DNA from: Mesorhizobium sp. B2-3-4
GTDB taxonomy: Bacteria > Pseudomonadota > Alphaproteobacteria > Rhizobiales > Rhizobiaceae
Direction of reading: 5' to 3'
Length of the DNA: 64,000 nucleotides
NCBI RefSeq assembly: GCF_006442315.1
Contig: NZ_VFVY01000020.1
Location: forward strand, 62,001-126,000
Positions 34,796-43,764 of this stretch are shown here, piece after piece. The notes beneath the pieces were generated by a model. The model was not told the DNA's origin and did no database searches. It was given only the letters and a program-made list of their open reading frames with translations. Position 1 is the first letter of the stretch, and the number at the start of each line of letters is the position of its first letter. The translations under genes and the position numbers were made by a program.

Positions 34796-35032
34796 CTATG
34801 CTTGCAAGTCATCTTGTTGATGGTCGTCTTGATAAGAGCCGCTCAGCGGCAAGAGCGACGGTATCCCGCTGTCGCCATGCTCCATGGCGGCGAGCAGGGC
34901 CAGCGGCACTTCGTGTCGATAAAGACCGATTAAAGTCCTGCCTCCCACCGTTACCGGCAATTCGGTGAATCTGTCGAAAATGGAATACGTGCCTGTCGGC
35001 TCGTTCAGGATCTCGAAACGGTCCAATAGCAA
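34796..35032 (-). CDS. Small protein of unknown function, 78 aa
   Basis: A 78-codon frame from a TTG at 35032 (GGTGAGGG just upstream; a second TTG at 35026 is also possible) reads FEILNEPTGTYSIFDRFTEL, then VGGRTLIGLYRHEVPLALL. The composition is protein-like, not a shadow of another gene, as nothing else codes here. No family is recognised. The next small gene lies about 80 bases downstream on the same strand. Confidence 0.4.
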   Translation of the reverse strand: MLLDRFEILNEPTGTYSIFDRFTELPVTVGGRTLIGLYRHEVPLALLAAMEHGDSGIPSLLPLSGSYQDDHQQDDLQA

Positions 35033-35398
35033 CCCTCACCTTCCCCCAGGGAGCCCCTTCCCCTAGGGAGCCTTGTAACGCACGCGCCCATCAGAGGTTG
35101 CATAAAAAATCGTTTTTTTCAGATCATGGGCGGTCAAATTGAATGACATGCCGCAAGAATCGCGGCGCACAATTTTAAATCTTGACGCGTGTCAATTTTT
35201 TCTGAAACATGCGGAAATGCTGACACGGCATCAAGTCAGCGCTCTGGGAGGAGCAATGCCTGACACGCAAGGGACTTGAGCCGGGGTCGCTGCCCCGGCC
35301 GGTCCGTTCAATGCAAGCATCGGGGTTGCTTGCATGCTGTCGGATATCGCCTCGCGGAAAACCATGCCGGCAACCAAGGATTTCGGAGGAGGAAGACA
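35033..35398. other. Upstream region of the sugar ABC operon, with inverted repeats
   Basis: About 366 bases. An inverted repeat TTGAC-N4-GTCAA lies at 35182-35195 and a GC-rich hairpin CCGGGG-N6-CCCCGG at 35281-35298. The hairpin at 35311-35335 is listed separately. The A/T-rich part around 35100-35200 is the likeliest promoter region. I see no gene. Confidence 0.4.
35311..35335 (+). repeat. Perfect hairpin ATGCAAGCA-N7-TGCTTGCAT in the leader of the ABC operon
   Basis: Nine-base arms (35311-35319 and 35327-35335) pair without mismatch around TCGGGGT, about 65 bases before the binding-protein start. It could be an operator for a regulator encoded elsewhere or a 5' UTR structure. Confidence 0.5.
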
Positions 35399-36388
35399 AT
35401 GCGCGTGTTCAATAGCCTGGCGATTGGCGCCGGCCTGCTTGCAACGACGATGATGGCGCCTGCCCATGCCGAGGACGCACCGAAGGTCGCGGCCATCGTC
35501 AAGGGTCTCGACAACCCGTTCTTCCAGACCATGCAGAAGGGCATCGAGGAACAGGCCCAGGCCGACGGCGTCGACGTCACCGTGCAGGCCGCCGCCAATA
35601 TGGGCGACGCCACCGGCCAGGCCGACCGGCTGACCGCCATGGCGCTGCAGGATTTCGACTGCTACCTGGTCAACCCGATCAGCGTTTCCAATCTGGTTCA
35701 GGCGCTGGTGCCGGTGGCGCAGAAGAAGAAGCCGATCATCAACATCGATTCGACCATCGACGCCGAGCAGGCCAAGGCCGCCGGCTTCACCGTCTCCACC
35801 TATATCGGCACCGACAACGTCGCCGCCGGTGCCCTGGCCGGCGAGGAAATGCTGAAGCTGGTGCCGAAGGGCTCCAAGGTCGCATTGGTCGCTGGCATTG
35901 TCGGCGACGTCGGCTCCAACGCCCGCATCAAGGGCTTCAAGCAGGCCGTCGAAGGCAAGCTCGAGGTCGTCGTGATGGTGAGTGCCGACTGGGATCGCGA
36001 AAAGGCGCTGACGGCGGCCACGGACATTCTGGCGGCGCATCCGGATCTGGCCGGCTTCTTCGCCGCCAACGACATCATGGCGCTCGGCGTCGAGCGCGCC
36101 GTGCAGACTTCCAGCAAGGACGTCAAGGTGATCGGCCTCGACGGCATCGTCGACGCGCTGAAATCGGTCGCCGCGGGCGAGCTTTCCGCAACCGTCGCCC
36201 AATATCCTTACGTCGTCGGCGCCATGGGCGTCGAGGCTTGCAAGGTGGCGGTCAAGGGCAAGGAACTGCCGGCCTATGTGCCGGCGCCCGTGCTCCTGAT
36301 CAACAAGGACAATGCCGAGGCCTCGCTGAAGAACTTCCCGCGCCCCGGCGGCGACTACCCCGATCCGTTGCGTGAGATACTGAAGTGA
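35399..36388 (+). CDS. Sugar ABC transporter substrate-binding protein
   Basis: A 329-residue periplasmic binding protein of the RbsB/Peripla_BP_4 class. It has a signal peptide (MRVFNSLAIGAGLLATTMMA, cleaved after AHA), then KVAAIVKGLDNPFFQTMQKG at the start of lobe 1, and PDLAGFFAANDIMALGVERA and VKVIGLDGIVDALKSVAAGE in lobe 2. GGAGGAGGAAG precedes the ATG. It is first in a four-gene cluster with permease, ATPase and a Gfo/Idh/MocA dehydrogenase, pointing to uptake of a sugar, inositol or sugar acid. Confidence 0.9.
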   Translation: MRVFNSLAIGAGLLATTMMAPAHAEDAPKVAAIVKGLDNPFFQTMQKGIEEQAQADGVDVTVQAAANMGDATGQADRLTAMALQDFDCYLVNPISVSNLVQALVPVAQKKKPIINIDSTIDAEQAKAAGFTVSTYIGTDNVAAGALAGEEMLKLVPKGSKVALVAGIVGDVGSNARIKGFKQAVEGKLEVVVMVSADWDREKALTAATDILAAHPDLAGFFAANDIMALGVERAVQTSSKDVKVIGLDGIVDALKSVAAGELSATVAQYPYVVGAMGVEACKVAVKGKELPAYVPAPVLLINKDNAEASLKNFPRPGGDYPDPLREILK

Positions 36389-37389
36389 GCAATTCCACCG
36401 AAAACGCGCCCGCCGCCCATTCGGCTGGCGCGGCGGAGGAGAGCCGCCCCTCCCTGTCGGCTCTCCTCCTTGATCCTTCCTTCTGGGCCGACTGGGCATC
36501 CGTCGTCGGCCTGGTCGGCCTCGTCATCATCTTCGGCATCGCCCAGCCGGTCTTCCTCAGCGTCGCCAATCTGCAGGCGCTGCTCTTGGCATCCGCGATC
36601 CTGGTCGTGCTGTCGATCGGTCAGACCTTCGTCGTGGCGACATCAGGCATCGACCTGTCGCTGGCGGCGGCCGTCATGCTCGGCGCCATCATTCTCGGCC
36701 TCGTCAACGCCGCCGGCTACGGCATTGTCCTCGCCTGCGTGCTTGCACTGCTTGCCACCAGCGCCGTCGGCTTCCTCAATGGCCTCATCATCACCGTCGG
36801 GAAAATTCCCGACTTCGTGGTGACGCTCGGCACGCTGTCGGCCATAACGGGGCTTGGCCTCATCCTGTCGGGCGGCGAACCGACCATGGTCGGCTCTACC
36901 TTCCTTTTGAAACTCGCCTCGGGCTCGTTCGGTCCGTTCGGCTATCCGGTCTGGGTGGCGATCGCGGCCGTCGTCGCGGCCCATGTCGTGCTCTACCACA
37001 CGCGCTTCGGCGTTCATCTGCTCGCCACCGGCGGCCAGGCCGAAAGCGCCGGCGCGCTCGGCATCCGCACCGGCCGCGTCAAGATCGCCGCCTACACCAT
37101 CTCGGGTTTCTGCGCCGGTATCGCCGCCATCCTTTTGGTGGCGCGCATCGGTTCGGCTGAACCCCTGATCAACACCAGCCTGCTGCTCAATTCCGTGGCG
37201 GCCGTGGTGCTTGGCGGCGTCAGCCTTTTCGGCGGCCGCGCCTCGATCCTGGGCCCGGCCATCGGCGCACTGATGCTGACCGCCCTCGTCAACGGGCTGA
37301 CGCTGCTCAGCGTCTCGGCCTTCTACCAACCGCTCGCCGTGGGCGCCATCGTGGTGCTGGCGGCGCTGATCATGCGGTACCAGAAATGA
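36385..37389 (+). CDS. Sugar ABC transporter permease (RbsC type)
   Basis: A 334-residue inner-membrane permease with about ten hydrophobic segments. Landmarks are LVVLSIGQTFVVATSGIDLS, VGFLNGLIITVGKIPDFVVT, LATGGQAESAGALGIRTGRV and AVVLGGVSLFGGRASILGPA, all standard for the branched RbsC family. The first 45 residues are a polar N-terminal extension. Its GTG start overlaps the binding-protein stop (GTGA), and its own stop overlaps the ATPase start (ATGA). Confidence 0.9.
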   Translation: MSNSTENAPAAHSAGAAEESRPSLSALLLDPSFWADWASVVGLVGLVIIFGIAQPVFLSVANLQALLLASAILVVLSIGQTFVVATSGIDLSLAAAVMLGAIILGLVNAAGYGIVLACVLALLATSAVGFLNGLIITVGKIPDFVVTLGTLSAITGLGLILSGGEPTMVGSTFLLKLASGSFGPFGYPVWVAIAAVVAAHVVLYHTRFGVHLLATGGQAESAGALGIRTGRVKIAAYTISGFCAGIAAILLVARIGSAEPLINTSLLLNSVAAVVLGGVSLFGGRASILGPAIGALMLTALVNGLTLLSVSAFYQPLAVGAIVVLAALIMRYQK

Positions 37390-38150
37390 GCGTCGTCCTC
37401 CCCTTTCCCGCCTCCGATGCAATCATCGCCTGCCAGGGCATGAGCAAGCATTTTGGCGGCGTGCGCGCCTTCACCGATGTCGCCTTCCAGGCGCGCCGCG
37501 GCGAGGTCACCGCCGTCATCGGCGACAATGGCGCCGGCAAGTCGACGCTGATCCGCTGCCTGGTCGGCGTGCATGTGCCCGATACCGGCTCGATCGTGTT
37601 CGACGGCCGCGAGCAGCCCTTCTCCAACCCCGACGGCGCCCGCAAGGCCGGCATCGAGACCGTGCACCAGAACCTGGCGCTCATCGACGAACTGACGGTG
37701 GCGCAGAACCTGTTCCTCAACCGCGAGATCGTGCGCCGCATCGGCCCGTTCGCCTTCCTCGACCGCAAGGCGATGAAGCGCGAAGCGCGCTCGATGCTGT
37801 CGCGCCTGTCGATCAACGTGCCGTCGATCAACCAGCGCGTGCGCCGCCTGTCTGGCGGCCAGCGGCAGGCGATCTCGATCTGCCGCGCCGTCGGCTCCGG
37901 CGCCAAGCTGGTGGTGATGGACGAACCGACGGCGGCACTCGGCGTGCAGGAGACCGCCAATGTCGAGGCGCTGATCCGGCGCCTGCGCGAACAATCGGTC
38001 TCGGTCATCCTGGTCAGCCACAATTTCGATCAGGTGCGCCGCCTGTCCGACCAGATCTGGGTGATGCGGGCCGGCAAGATGGCGGCGACCGTGCGCGCCG
38101 CCGAAACCTCGGGCAACGAACTGGTCGCGCTGGTCACCGGCGCGGCGTGA
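37386..38150 (+). CDS. Sugar ABC transporter ATP-binding protein, single domain
   Basis: A 254-residue ATPase with Walker A VIGDNGAGKSTLIRCLVG, signature RRLSGGQRQAISICRAVG and Walker B KLVVMDEPTAALGVQETANV. It carries only one ABC module, whereas RbsA-type proteins have two, so it should act as a homodimer. It is coupled to the permease by a 4-base overlap. The sugar is not known. Confidence 0.92.
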   Translation: MSVVLPFPASDAIIACQGMSKHFGGVRAFTDVAFQARRGEVTAVIGDNGAGKSTLIRCLVGVHVPDTGSIVFDGREQPFSNPDGARKAGIETVHQNLALIDELTVAQNLFLNREIVRRIGPFAFLDRKAMKREARSMLSRLSINVPSINQRVRRLSGGQRQAISICRAVGSGAKLVVMDEPTAALGVQETANVEALIRRLREQSVSVILVSHNFDQVRRLSDQIWVMRAGKMAATVRAAETSGNELVALVTGAA

Positions 38151-38220
38151 TCTCCATCAAATCCACGTCTGGCCGCCGGCACGGCCGGCACCGAGCATGA
38201 AATCGGAAGGAGTTTTTCGA

Positions 38221-39306
38221 GTGAACCCACTTCGTGTCGGACTTGTCGGTCTTGGAGAGGTCGCGCAGTCGATCCATCTGCCTGTCCTGGCCGACCAGCG
38301 CGACCGCTGGTCGATCGCGGGCGTGTACGACGTCTCGCCAAGCCTGGTCTCGCTGGCCACCTCCCAATACGCACCCGCGAAAGCTTACCAAACCGCCGAG
38401 GCGCTGATCGAATCACCCGACATCGACGTGGCCTTCGTGCTCTCGTCCGACGACACCCACAGCCGCTTCGTGCGCGCCGCCATGCGGGCCGGCAAACACA
38501 TCCTGCTGGAAAAGCCGGCTTGTCTCACGGTGCGCGAGATAGATGAGCTGCTGGCGCTGATGCCGGCCTATAATAAAACCCTTTTCGTCGGTTACATGCG
38601 TCGCTACGCGCCGGCCTATCTCGCGGCCAGGGATGAGCTGCCAGCGCATGCCGACATCACCCATGTCCGCATCTTCGATCTGATCTCGGAGGGCCGGCAT
38701 TTCCTCAAGAAGAGCCAGAATGTCCTCTATCCCGGCGACATCGACCCTGCCCTGCTGGCGCGCGGCGCCAGGGAGCGCGATGCGCTGATCCGCGAAGTGG
38801 TCGGCGCCGATGCGCCGGCGGACCTGGTGCGCGCCTATCGCGGGCTGACGGCGCTGTCCTCGCACCACATCTCGGCAATGCGCGGGCTTATTGGCGAGCC
38901 CAAGGGCGTGGTCTCAGCGCACCGCACCAATGGCGGCGCCAACACCTCGATCACCTTCGACTACGGCCACTTCGCTTGCCTGTACGACGCGGTGGTCGAC
39001 GATCTCGGCCTGTTCGACGCCATGATCGAGGTGCGCTCCAACACCAGGCGCGTGCGCATCATCTACGACACGCCCTATATCAGAAGCCTGCCGACGCGGC
39101 TGGAGGTGACCGAGGCCGGCCCGCTCGGCCCGGTGACGAAGAGCTTCGGCCCGCTCTATGGCGACGCCTTCTCCAACGAACTGGAAACCTTCCACCGCCA
39201 TATCCAGGAAGGCACCAGGCCACTGACCGACCTCGCCGACTCCCGCCGCGACCTGGCGCTGATGGCCGGGATCATCGAGAAGATGAAGCAGAGCGGGCGG
39301 CGCTGA
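38221..39306 (+). CDS. Gfo/Idh/MocA family oxidoreductase
   Basis: A 361-residue NAD(P)-dependent dehydrogenase with N-terminal Rossmann fold LRVGLVGLGEVAQSIHLPVL, VAFVLSSDDTHSRFVRAAMR, and the conserved AGKHILLEKPACLTVREIDE containing the catalytic Lys (EKP). The C-terminal domain is of the inositol dehydrogenase type. The GTG at 38221 has GGAAGGAG 8 bases before it and is preferred over the ATG at 38197, which would place the ribosome site inside the gene. It is the last gene of the sugar ABC cluster and probably oxidises the imported compound. Confidence 0.88.
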   Translation: MNPLRVGLVGLGEVAQSIHLPVLADQRDRWSIAGVYDVSPSLVSLATSQYAPAKAYQTAEALIESPDIDVAFVLSSDDTHSRFVRAAMRAGKHILLEKPACLTVREIDELLALMPAYNKTLFVGYMRRYAPAYLAARDELPAHADITHVRIFDLISEGRHFLKKSQNVLYPGDIDPALLARGARERDALIREVVGADAPADLVRAYRGLTALSSHHISAMRGLIGEPKGVVSAHRTNGGANTSITFDYGHFACLYDAVVDDLGLFDAMIEVRSNTRRVRIIYDTPYIRSLPTRLEVTEAGPLGPVTKSFGPLYGDAFSNELETFHRHIQEGTRPLTDLADSRRDLALMAGIIEKMKQSGRR

Positions 39307-39324
39307 AGCCTCGCGTGGAGTCGA

Positions 39325-40575
39325 CTACCGACGGTCCGGCGGCAACACGAAATCGACAAGCTGGCTCGGCGAAGCGAAAGGGCCGATCGAATAGGCCGGA
39401 GTTGTTATCCGGGCCGCATCCTTGCTGCCCTGGTCGAGGGTTTTTCTTATCCAGGTCGAGGTGGCCGCCAGCGTACCTTTGTCCTCGTAGATCGAGCTAT
39501 GCCGAAGGCTGAGAAATGCGGGTTTGATCTTCACCACCTCCTCCGAAACGGGCTCCCATGCGGCAGGTGTCGCCGCGGCGGTAATGGACAGCAGGAAATT
39601 CTCGACGATGCCTTCCTCGCCGAATACCGGCGCATGCAATGCGCGCGGAATCACAAGCGTCGGCAAAAGGGCGATGCCGGCGGTGATGGGCAGTGCCAGG
39701 AAGGCGGCGGGCAGACCGAGCCAGAAGTACAGGGTCATGATCTCGTCTGCACTATAGTCGGGCCGAAACATCACCCACAAAACGAGATAGGGAACGATCA
39801 GGCTGACGCCGCAGATGAAAAAGACCGGGTTCGAGAGCGTCCGGCTCAAAGTGAAGGTTCCAATGAGGGCCCTGCGCGCCTCGTCGCCAACTGGCGCAAA
39901 CGCAAGCAGCGGGATTCCACTGATCGATGGCGGACACAGCTCCGCAAATAGACCCAGTTGCGTCTTTGACAGTCTCTCCGCAATCGCTACCGTCTTGCTT
40001 GCGATGAAGCCCAGGTAGACCTCCTTCAACAGCTTGAACAAGCCGTACAGGATGGGCAAGGCCACGAGATTGATGAACCCGCCACTGTGGAGGATGCGCT
40101 CGACGATATCGCCGGAATAGATACCAACCAGGGTGATCGCGGCGACCATTGCCAGGACCAGCAATGAGATTGCCTGCAAGGCAAAAAGCCGCACGATCCA
40201 GTAAAGCAAGGGAGTGAAGCTTCGCGCCTCGACGACAAAGAACGGCGTGGCTAAAGTGACGACGCCGGACGCCCGTCGCGCCACCGTCTCGCTCCTCATC
40301 GAATACTGGACCACGGCACCCCCATGGCTGTGGGCTATCAATATCAGCGGAGCCTCGTCGTCTTCGGCAAAATTGCGGGCAACGAAGTTCGCCAGGTTCT
40401 TGCCTGCCCGGAGCCGCGCCCGGTGCAGGTTGAATCCGGACCAGTTGAACACCTTGATATCGGCGTCGGGAAACTCCCCCACGAGCATGCTATGGAGCGA
40501 TGAGTTCTCCTTGCACCAATTCGCATGCCGCGCGAATGTGCCGTGAACAAGTATGATGTTCAGACGATCTTTCAT
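39325..40575 (-). CDS. Alpha/beta hydrolase with central membrane segments
   Basis: About 416 residues. The N-terminal 130 residues are an alpha/beta hydrolase fold: MKDRLNIILVHGTFARHANW and the nucleophile elbow LILIAHSHGGAVVQYSM. After VVTLATPFF comes a hydrophobic region with four or more membrane spans (AISLLVLAMVAAITLVGIY, NPVFFICGVSLIVPYLVLWV, LGLPAAFLALPITAGIALLP). The C-terminal domain includes LRHSSIYEDKGT, with a histidine that may complete the triad. It is a membrane-anchored esterase/lipase-like protein of unknown target, divergent from the amidase gene. Confidence 0.75.
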   Translation of the reverse strand: MKDRLNIILVHGTFARHANWCKENSSLHSMLVGEFPDADIKVFNWSGFNLHRARLRAGKNLANFVARNFAEDDEAPLILIAHSHGGAVVQYSMRSETVARRASGVVTLATPFFVVEARSFTPLLYWIVRLFALQAISLLVLAMVAAITLVGIYSGDIVERILHSGGFINLVALPILYGLFKLLKEVYLGFIASKTVAIAERLSKTQLGLFAELCPPSISGIPLLAFAPVGDEARRALIGTFTLSRTLSNPVFFICGVSLIVPYLVLWVMFRPDYSADEIMTLYFWLGLPAAFLALPITAGIALLPTLVIPRALHAPVFGEEGIVENFLLSITAAATPAAWEPVSEEVVKIKPAFLSLRHSSIYEDKGTLAATSTWIRKTLDQGSKDAARITTPAYSIGPFASPSQLVDFVLPPDRR

Positions 40576-40713
40576 GCTCCCCTTGATCAGGAATACGTAA
40601 TGTTTTGATTGCGAGCAAGCCACGTTGGCGGACGGCGCGGCTGCTTGCCCAGCCGCCCTGCATGAAGCAGGATCGCTGTCGACCATCCGCAATACCGCCT
40701 CTCCCTGGAACCA

Positions 40714-42744
40714 ATGATGACCGATGCCAGCCTGCACCTCGTAGAAGCAACGATCGACCAACTGCGCCGCGCGCTGGAGGACGGCCTCGTCACCAGCGTC
40801 GAACTGGTCGCGGCGTATCTCAGGCGCATCGCGCATTTCGACCGGCATGGCATCAGCCTCAACGCGGTCCCGGTGCTCAATCCCGATATGTTCGAGGAGG
40901 CCGCAGCTTCCGACCAACGTCGGCGTAACGGCACCCTGCTCGGGCCGCTCGACGGCATCCCCTACACCGCCAAGGACAGCTACAAGGTCAGGGGCCTGAC
41001 TGTCGCCGCCGGCTCGCCGGCCTTCGAGCATCTCGTCGCCAATGAGGACGCCTTCACCATCGCCCGCCTGCGCGCCGGCGGCGCGGTGCTGATCGGCCTC
41101 ACCAACATGCCGCCCATGGCCAATGGCGGCATGCAGCGCGGCGTCTATGGCCGCGCCGAAAGCCCCTACAATGGCGACTTCCTGACCGCCGCCTTCGCCT
41201 CGGGCTCATCGAACGGCTCGGGCACCGCGACGGCGGCCAGCTTCTGCGCCTTCGGGCTCGGCGAGGAGACCTGGTCGTCCGGCCGCGCGCCGGCCACCAA
41301 CAATGCGCTGGTCGCCTACACACCCTCGCGCGGCGTGATTTCCGTGCGCGGCAACTGGCCGCTGGTGCCGACCATGGACGTGGTGGTGCCGCACACGCGC
41401 AGCGTGCCCGACATGCTGGAGCTTCTCGATGTCATTGTCGCAGACGACCCGGAAACCCGTGGCGATTTCTGGCGCGCGCAGCCCTGGGTCGCCCTGCCCA
41501 AAAGCTCCGCGTCACGACCGCAACGCTACACCGATCTCCCACTGGCGGGATCGTTGAAAGGCAAGCGGCTCGGCGTGCCGCGCATGTATATCGGCCGCGA
41601 CGACGGCGCCGATGCCCCGATCGAGACCCGCCCCTCGGTGCTTGATCTCTGGGAGCAGGCGGCAGCCGATCTTACCCGGCTTGGCGCCGAATTGGTCGAG
41701 GTCGATTTTCCCGTCGTCTCCAACTACGAGCGCGACCGTCCCGGCGCACACACCATGGTCGAGCGCGGCCTGGTGCCGCAGGACTTCGCCGGCCGCGAAC
41801 TCTGGGACCTCTGCATCTGGGGTTGGGACGACTTTTTGCGCGCCAATGCCGACCCGGCCCTGCCCGATCTCGCCTCGGTCGACGGCCCGAAAATCTTCCC
41901 GCAGCCGCCCGGCACGCTGCCCGACCGCTACGAAGGTGGCTTCGACCTGAGGGAGTATGTCGAGCGCGCCAAAACCGGCGTCACGCCGTTCAGGGATATA
42001 CCGACGCTGGAAGAGGGCCTGAAGGGGCTGGAAGCGACAAGGCGCATCGATTTCGAGGACTGGCTCGCCGCCAACGGGCTCGATGCCGTGGTGCTGCCGG
42101 CCGCCGCCGATGTCGGCCCGGCCGATGCCGACATCGACGAGGCGTCCGCCGATCTTGCCTGGCGCAACGGCACCTGGGTCGCCAACGGCAATCTTGTCTG
42201 GCGCCATTTCGGCATCCCGACCGTCACCGTGCCGATGGGCACCATGGCCGACATCGGCATGCCGGTCGGCCTCACCTTCGCCGCCAGGGCCTATGACGAC
42301 GAAAACCTGCTGCGCATGGCCGGCGACTACGAGCGCGCCACGCGGCGCCGCGCCCGGCCGCCGCGCACGCCGGAATTGGCGGGCGAGGCATTTTCGCGCC
42401 GGCCGGTCCGGCCTGGCGGAAGCAACACCGCGGCGGTCGCCATCACGCTCGCTGCCGAGACGCTGGTTTCGGGCGACAGGGACGAGATCATCATCATGCT
42501 CGACCTGCCCGATGACGCGGCCGACAACGAGGGACTCCACGTCCAGTTGCATGTCAATGGACAGGCCGTCGAGATGCGGCGGGCCGGCGCGCGCCTCACT
42601 GGCCGCGCGCTCGTTCCAGCCGCCGAGCACCGGCGCGTCCACAGCGTCTGGCGCGGCTCCTATGGGTCGATCGTGACGGCGGTCGTGCGACTGGAGGATG
42701 GCCGCGCCGCCGGTGCCTATGTGGTGACCGGCGGGATTGGATGA
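40714..42744 (+). CDS. Amidase signature enzyme with C-terminal extension
   Basis: A 676-residue amidase. Ser-cisSer-Lys residues are visible: Lys in IPYTAKDSYKVRGLTVAAGS and the two serines in AFASGSSNGSGTATAASFCA, followed by FGLGEETWSSGRAPATNNAL. The family core usually ends near residue 560. The remaining 115 residues (ITLAAETLVSGDRDEIIIML, LPDDAADNEGLHVQLHVNGQ, GRALVPAAEHRRVHSVWRGS) form an extra beta-rich domain without a name. These enzymes hydrolyse carboxamides or ureas; the substrate is unknown. Two ATGs (40714, 40717) are possible. Confidence 0.85.
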   Translation: MMTDASLHLVEATIDQLRRALEDGLVTSVELVAAYLRRIAHFDRHGISLNAVPVLNPDMFEEAAASDQRRRNGTLLGPLDGIPYTAKDSYKVRGLTVAAGSPAFEHLVANEDAFTIARLRAGGAVLIGLTNMPPMANGGMQRGVYGRAESPYNGDFLTAAFASGSSNGSGTATAASFCAFGLGEETWSSGRAPATNNALVAYTPSRGVISVRGNWPLVPTMDVVVPHTRSVPDMLELLDVIVADDPETRGDFWRAQPWVALPKSSASRPQRYTDLPLAGSLKGKRLGVPRMYIGRDDGADAPIETRPSVLDLWEQAAADLTRLGAELVEVDFPVVSNYERDRPGAHTMVERGLVPQDFAGRELWDLCIWGWDDFLRANADPALPDLASVDGPKIFPQPPGTLPDRYEGGFDLREYVERAKTGVTPFRDIPTLEEGLKGLEATRRIDFEDWLAANGLDAVVLPAAADVGPADADIDEASADLAWRNGTWVANGNLVWRHFGIPTVTVPMGTMADIGMPVGLTFAARAYDDENLLRMAGDYERATRRRARPPRTPELAGEAFSRRPVRPGGSNTAAVAITLAAETLVSGDRDEIIIMLDLPDDAADNEGLHVQLHVNGQAVEMRRAGARLTGRALVPAAEHRRVHSVWRGSYGSIVTAVVRLEDGRAAGAYVVTGGIG

Positions 42745-42754
42745 GCGCCGGCGA

Positions 42755-43245
42755 TTAGGAAGGCAGCGAAGCCAGCCATTCTTCCCAAAATTCCTGTTGC
42801 ATATGGACGAAAACCGGAACCACGTCGACGCCATCATCAAATATGTCGACCAGATCGGTCTCCTGGGAAATTGCCCCGCCTTCACCTTGCAGGCTATCAA
42901 TCCGCGACTTTTCTCCATCACCGTGTTTTCCGGATAGACATTGGCACTTGCTCCATAACAGAAGGGCAGTAAGCCATCGACTTCCAGCGCCTGACGGATC
43001 TGGAACAGAGCTTCGAAAAAGTCTTCCTCTTCCGCCTTGATCACCTTGTCCCGGTAGGCACATGTCAAGCTGCAGACTGCGCCCTCGACATGCAGTGTAA
43101 ACACGGCTTCCTCGTCTCCGCCCGTGCCCCCTCCGATCAAGAACACCCTCCGCTGATGATCCATTCCTATTTCGCCCATTGCCATCGACGGGGACATTAG
43201 TGCCAGATTCACCGGCTTTCCAGCCATCGCCGATGGAGCATTCAA
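42755..43245 (-). pseudogene. Frameshifted gene of unknown function
   Basis: From 43245 to about 42875 one frame encodes MGEIGMDHQRRVFLIGGGTG, LTCAYRDKVIKAEEEDFFEA, LFQIRQALEVDGLLPFCYGA. From about 42875 to 42755 the adjacent frame continues sensibly (ISQETDLVDIFDDGVDVVPV, FVHMQQEFWEEWLASL) and reaches a stop. A one-base loss near 42870-42877 (around AAATTGCCCC) would explain the break. In the first frame the sequence after the break turns to junk. Joined, it gives about 163 residues of a small protein that I cannot name. It may be a recent pseudogene or a sequencing error. Confidence 0.65.
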
Positions 43246-43344
43246 CGGTGAGAATGCATGAAAGGACGGGCCGACCCGCTCGCCGCTTGTGTTGCGCCGC
43301 TACAGCACCGACCATGCGGCCCCGCACAGCTTCAAGGATCAGCC

Positions 43345-43764
43345 ATGATCAAGGTCAAGCAACTCGCCCATGTCTGCATCTTCGCCAATGACCTCGAAGA
43401 GACACGGCGCTTCTATCGCGATGTCCTGGGCATGGACATTCGGTTCAATTTCCTGCGCGACGGCGCGGTGTTCGGTTTCTACCTCGATTGCGGCGGCCGC
43501 AGCCATGTCGAGGTTTTCCAGAAGGACGGAGCCAGGTTCAGCGAGACGAACCAGATCAACCATTTCTGTCTGGAGGTGGAGAACATCGACGCCGCGATCG
43601 CGCACATCGCATCCAGGGGCGTTGAGGTCACCGCCAGGAAGCTCGCCTGTGACGACACCTACCAGGCCTGGCTCAGCGACCCCAATGGCGTGAAGATCGA
43701 ACTCTTCGAATACACCGGCAAGAGCGCGCAGTTCACCGGCGGCGACCGGGTAGCGGACTGGTAG
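43345..43764 (+). CDS. VOC family protein (glyoxalase/dioxygenase fold)
   Basis: A 139-residue vicinal-oxygen-chelate protein. It starts MIKVKQLAHVCIFANDLEET, with RRFYRDVLGMDIRFNF, INHFCLEVENIDAAIAHIAS and WLSDPNGVKIELFEYTGKSA. The metal ligands would be His9, Glu and the His/Glu of the second module. AAGGA lies upstream of the ATG at 43345; the longer open frame to 43258 is unlikely. It converges with a ThuA gene. The reaction is unknown. Confidence 0.88.
   Translation: MIKVKQLAHVCIFANDLEETRRFYRDVLGMDIRFNFLRDGAVFGFYLDCGGRSHVEVFQKDGARFSETNQINHFCLEVENIDAAIAHIASRGVEVTARKLACDDTYQAWLSDPNGVKIELFEYTGKSAQFTGGDRVADW

Noticed and set aside
39325-41031. 568-codon version of the membrane hydrolase
   Set aside because: The first 152 codons overlap the divergent amidase; the hydrolase homology begins exactly at the ATG at 40575.
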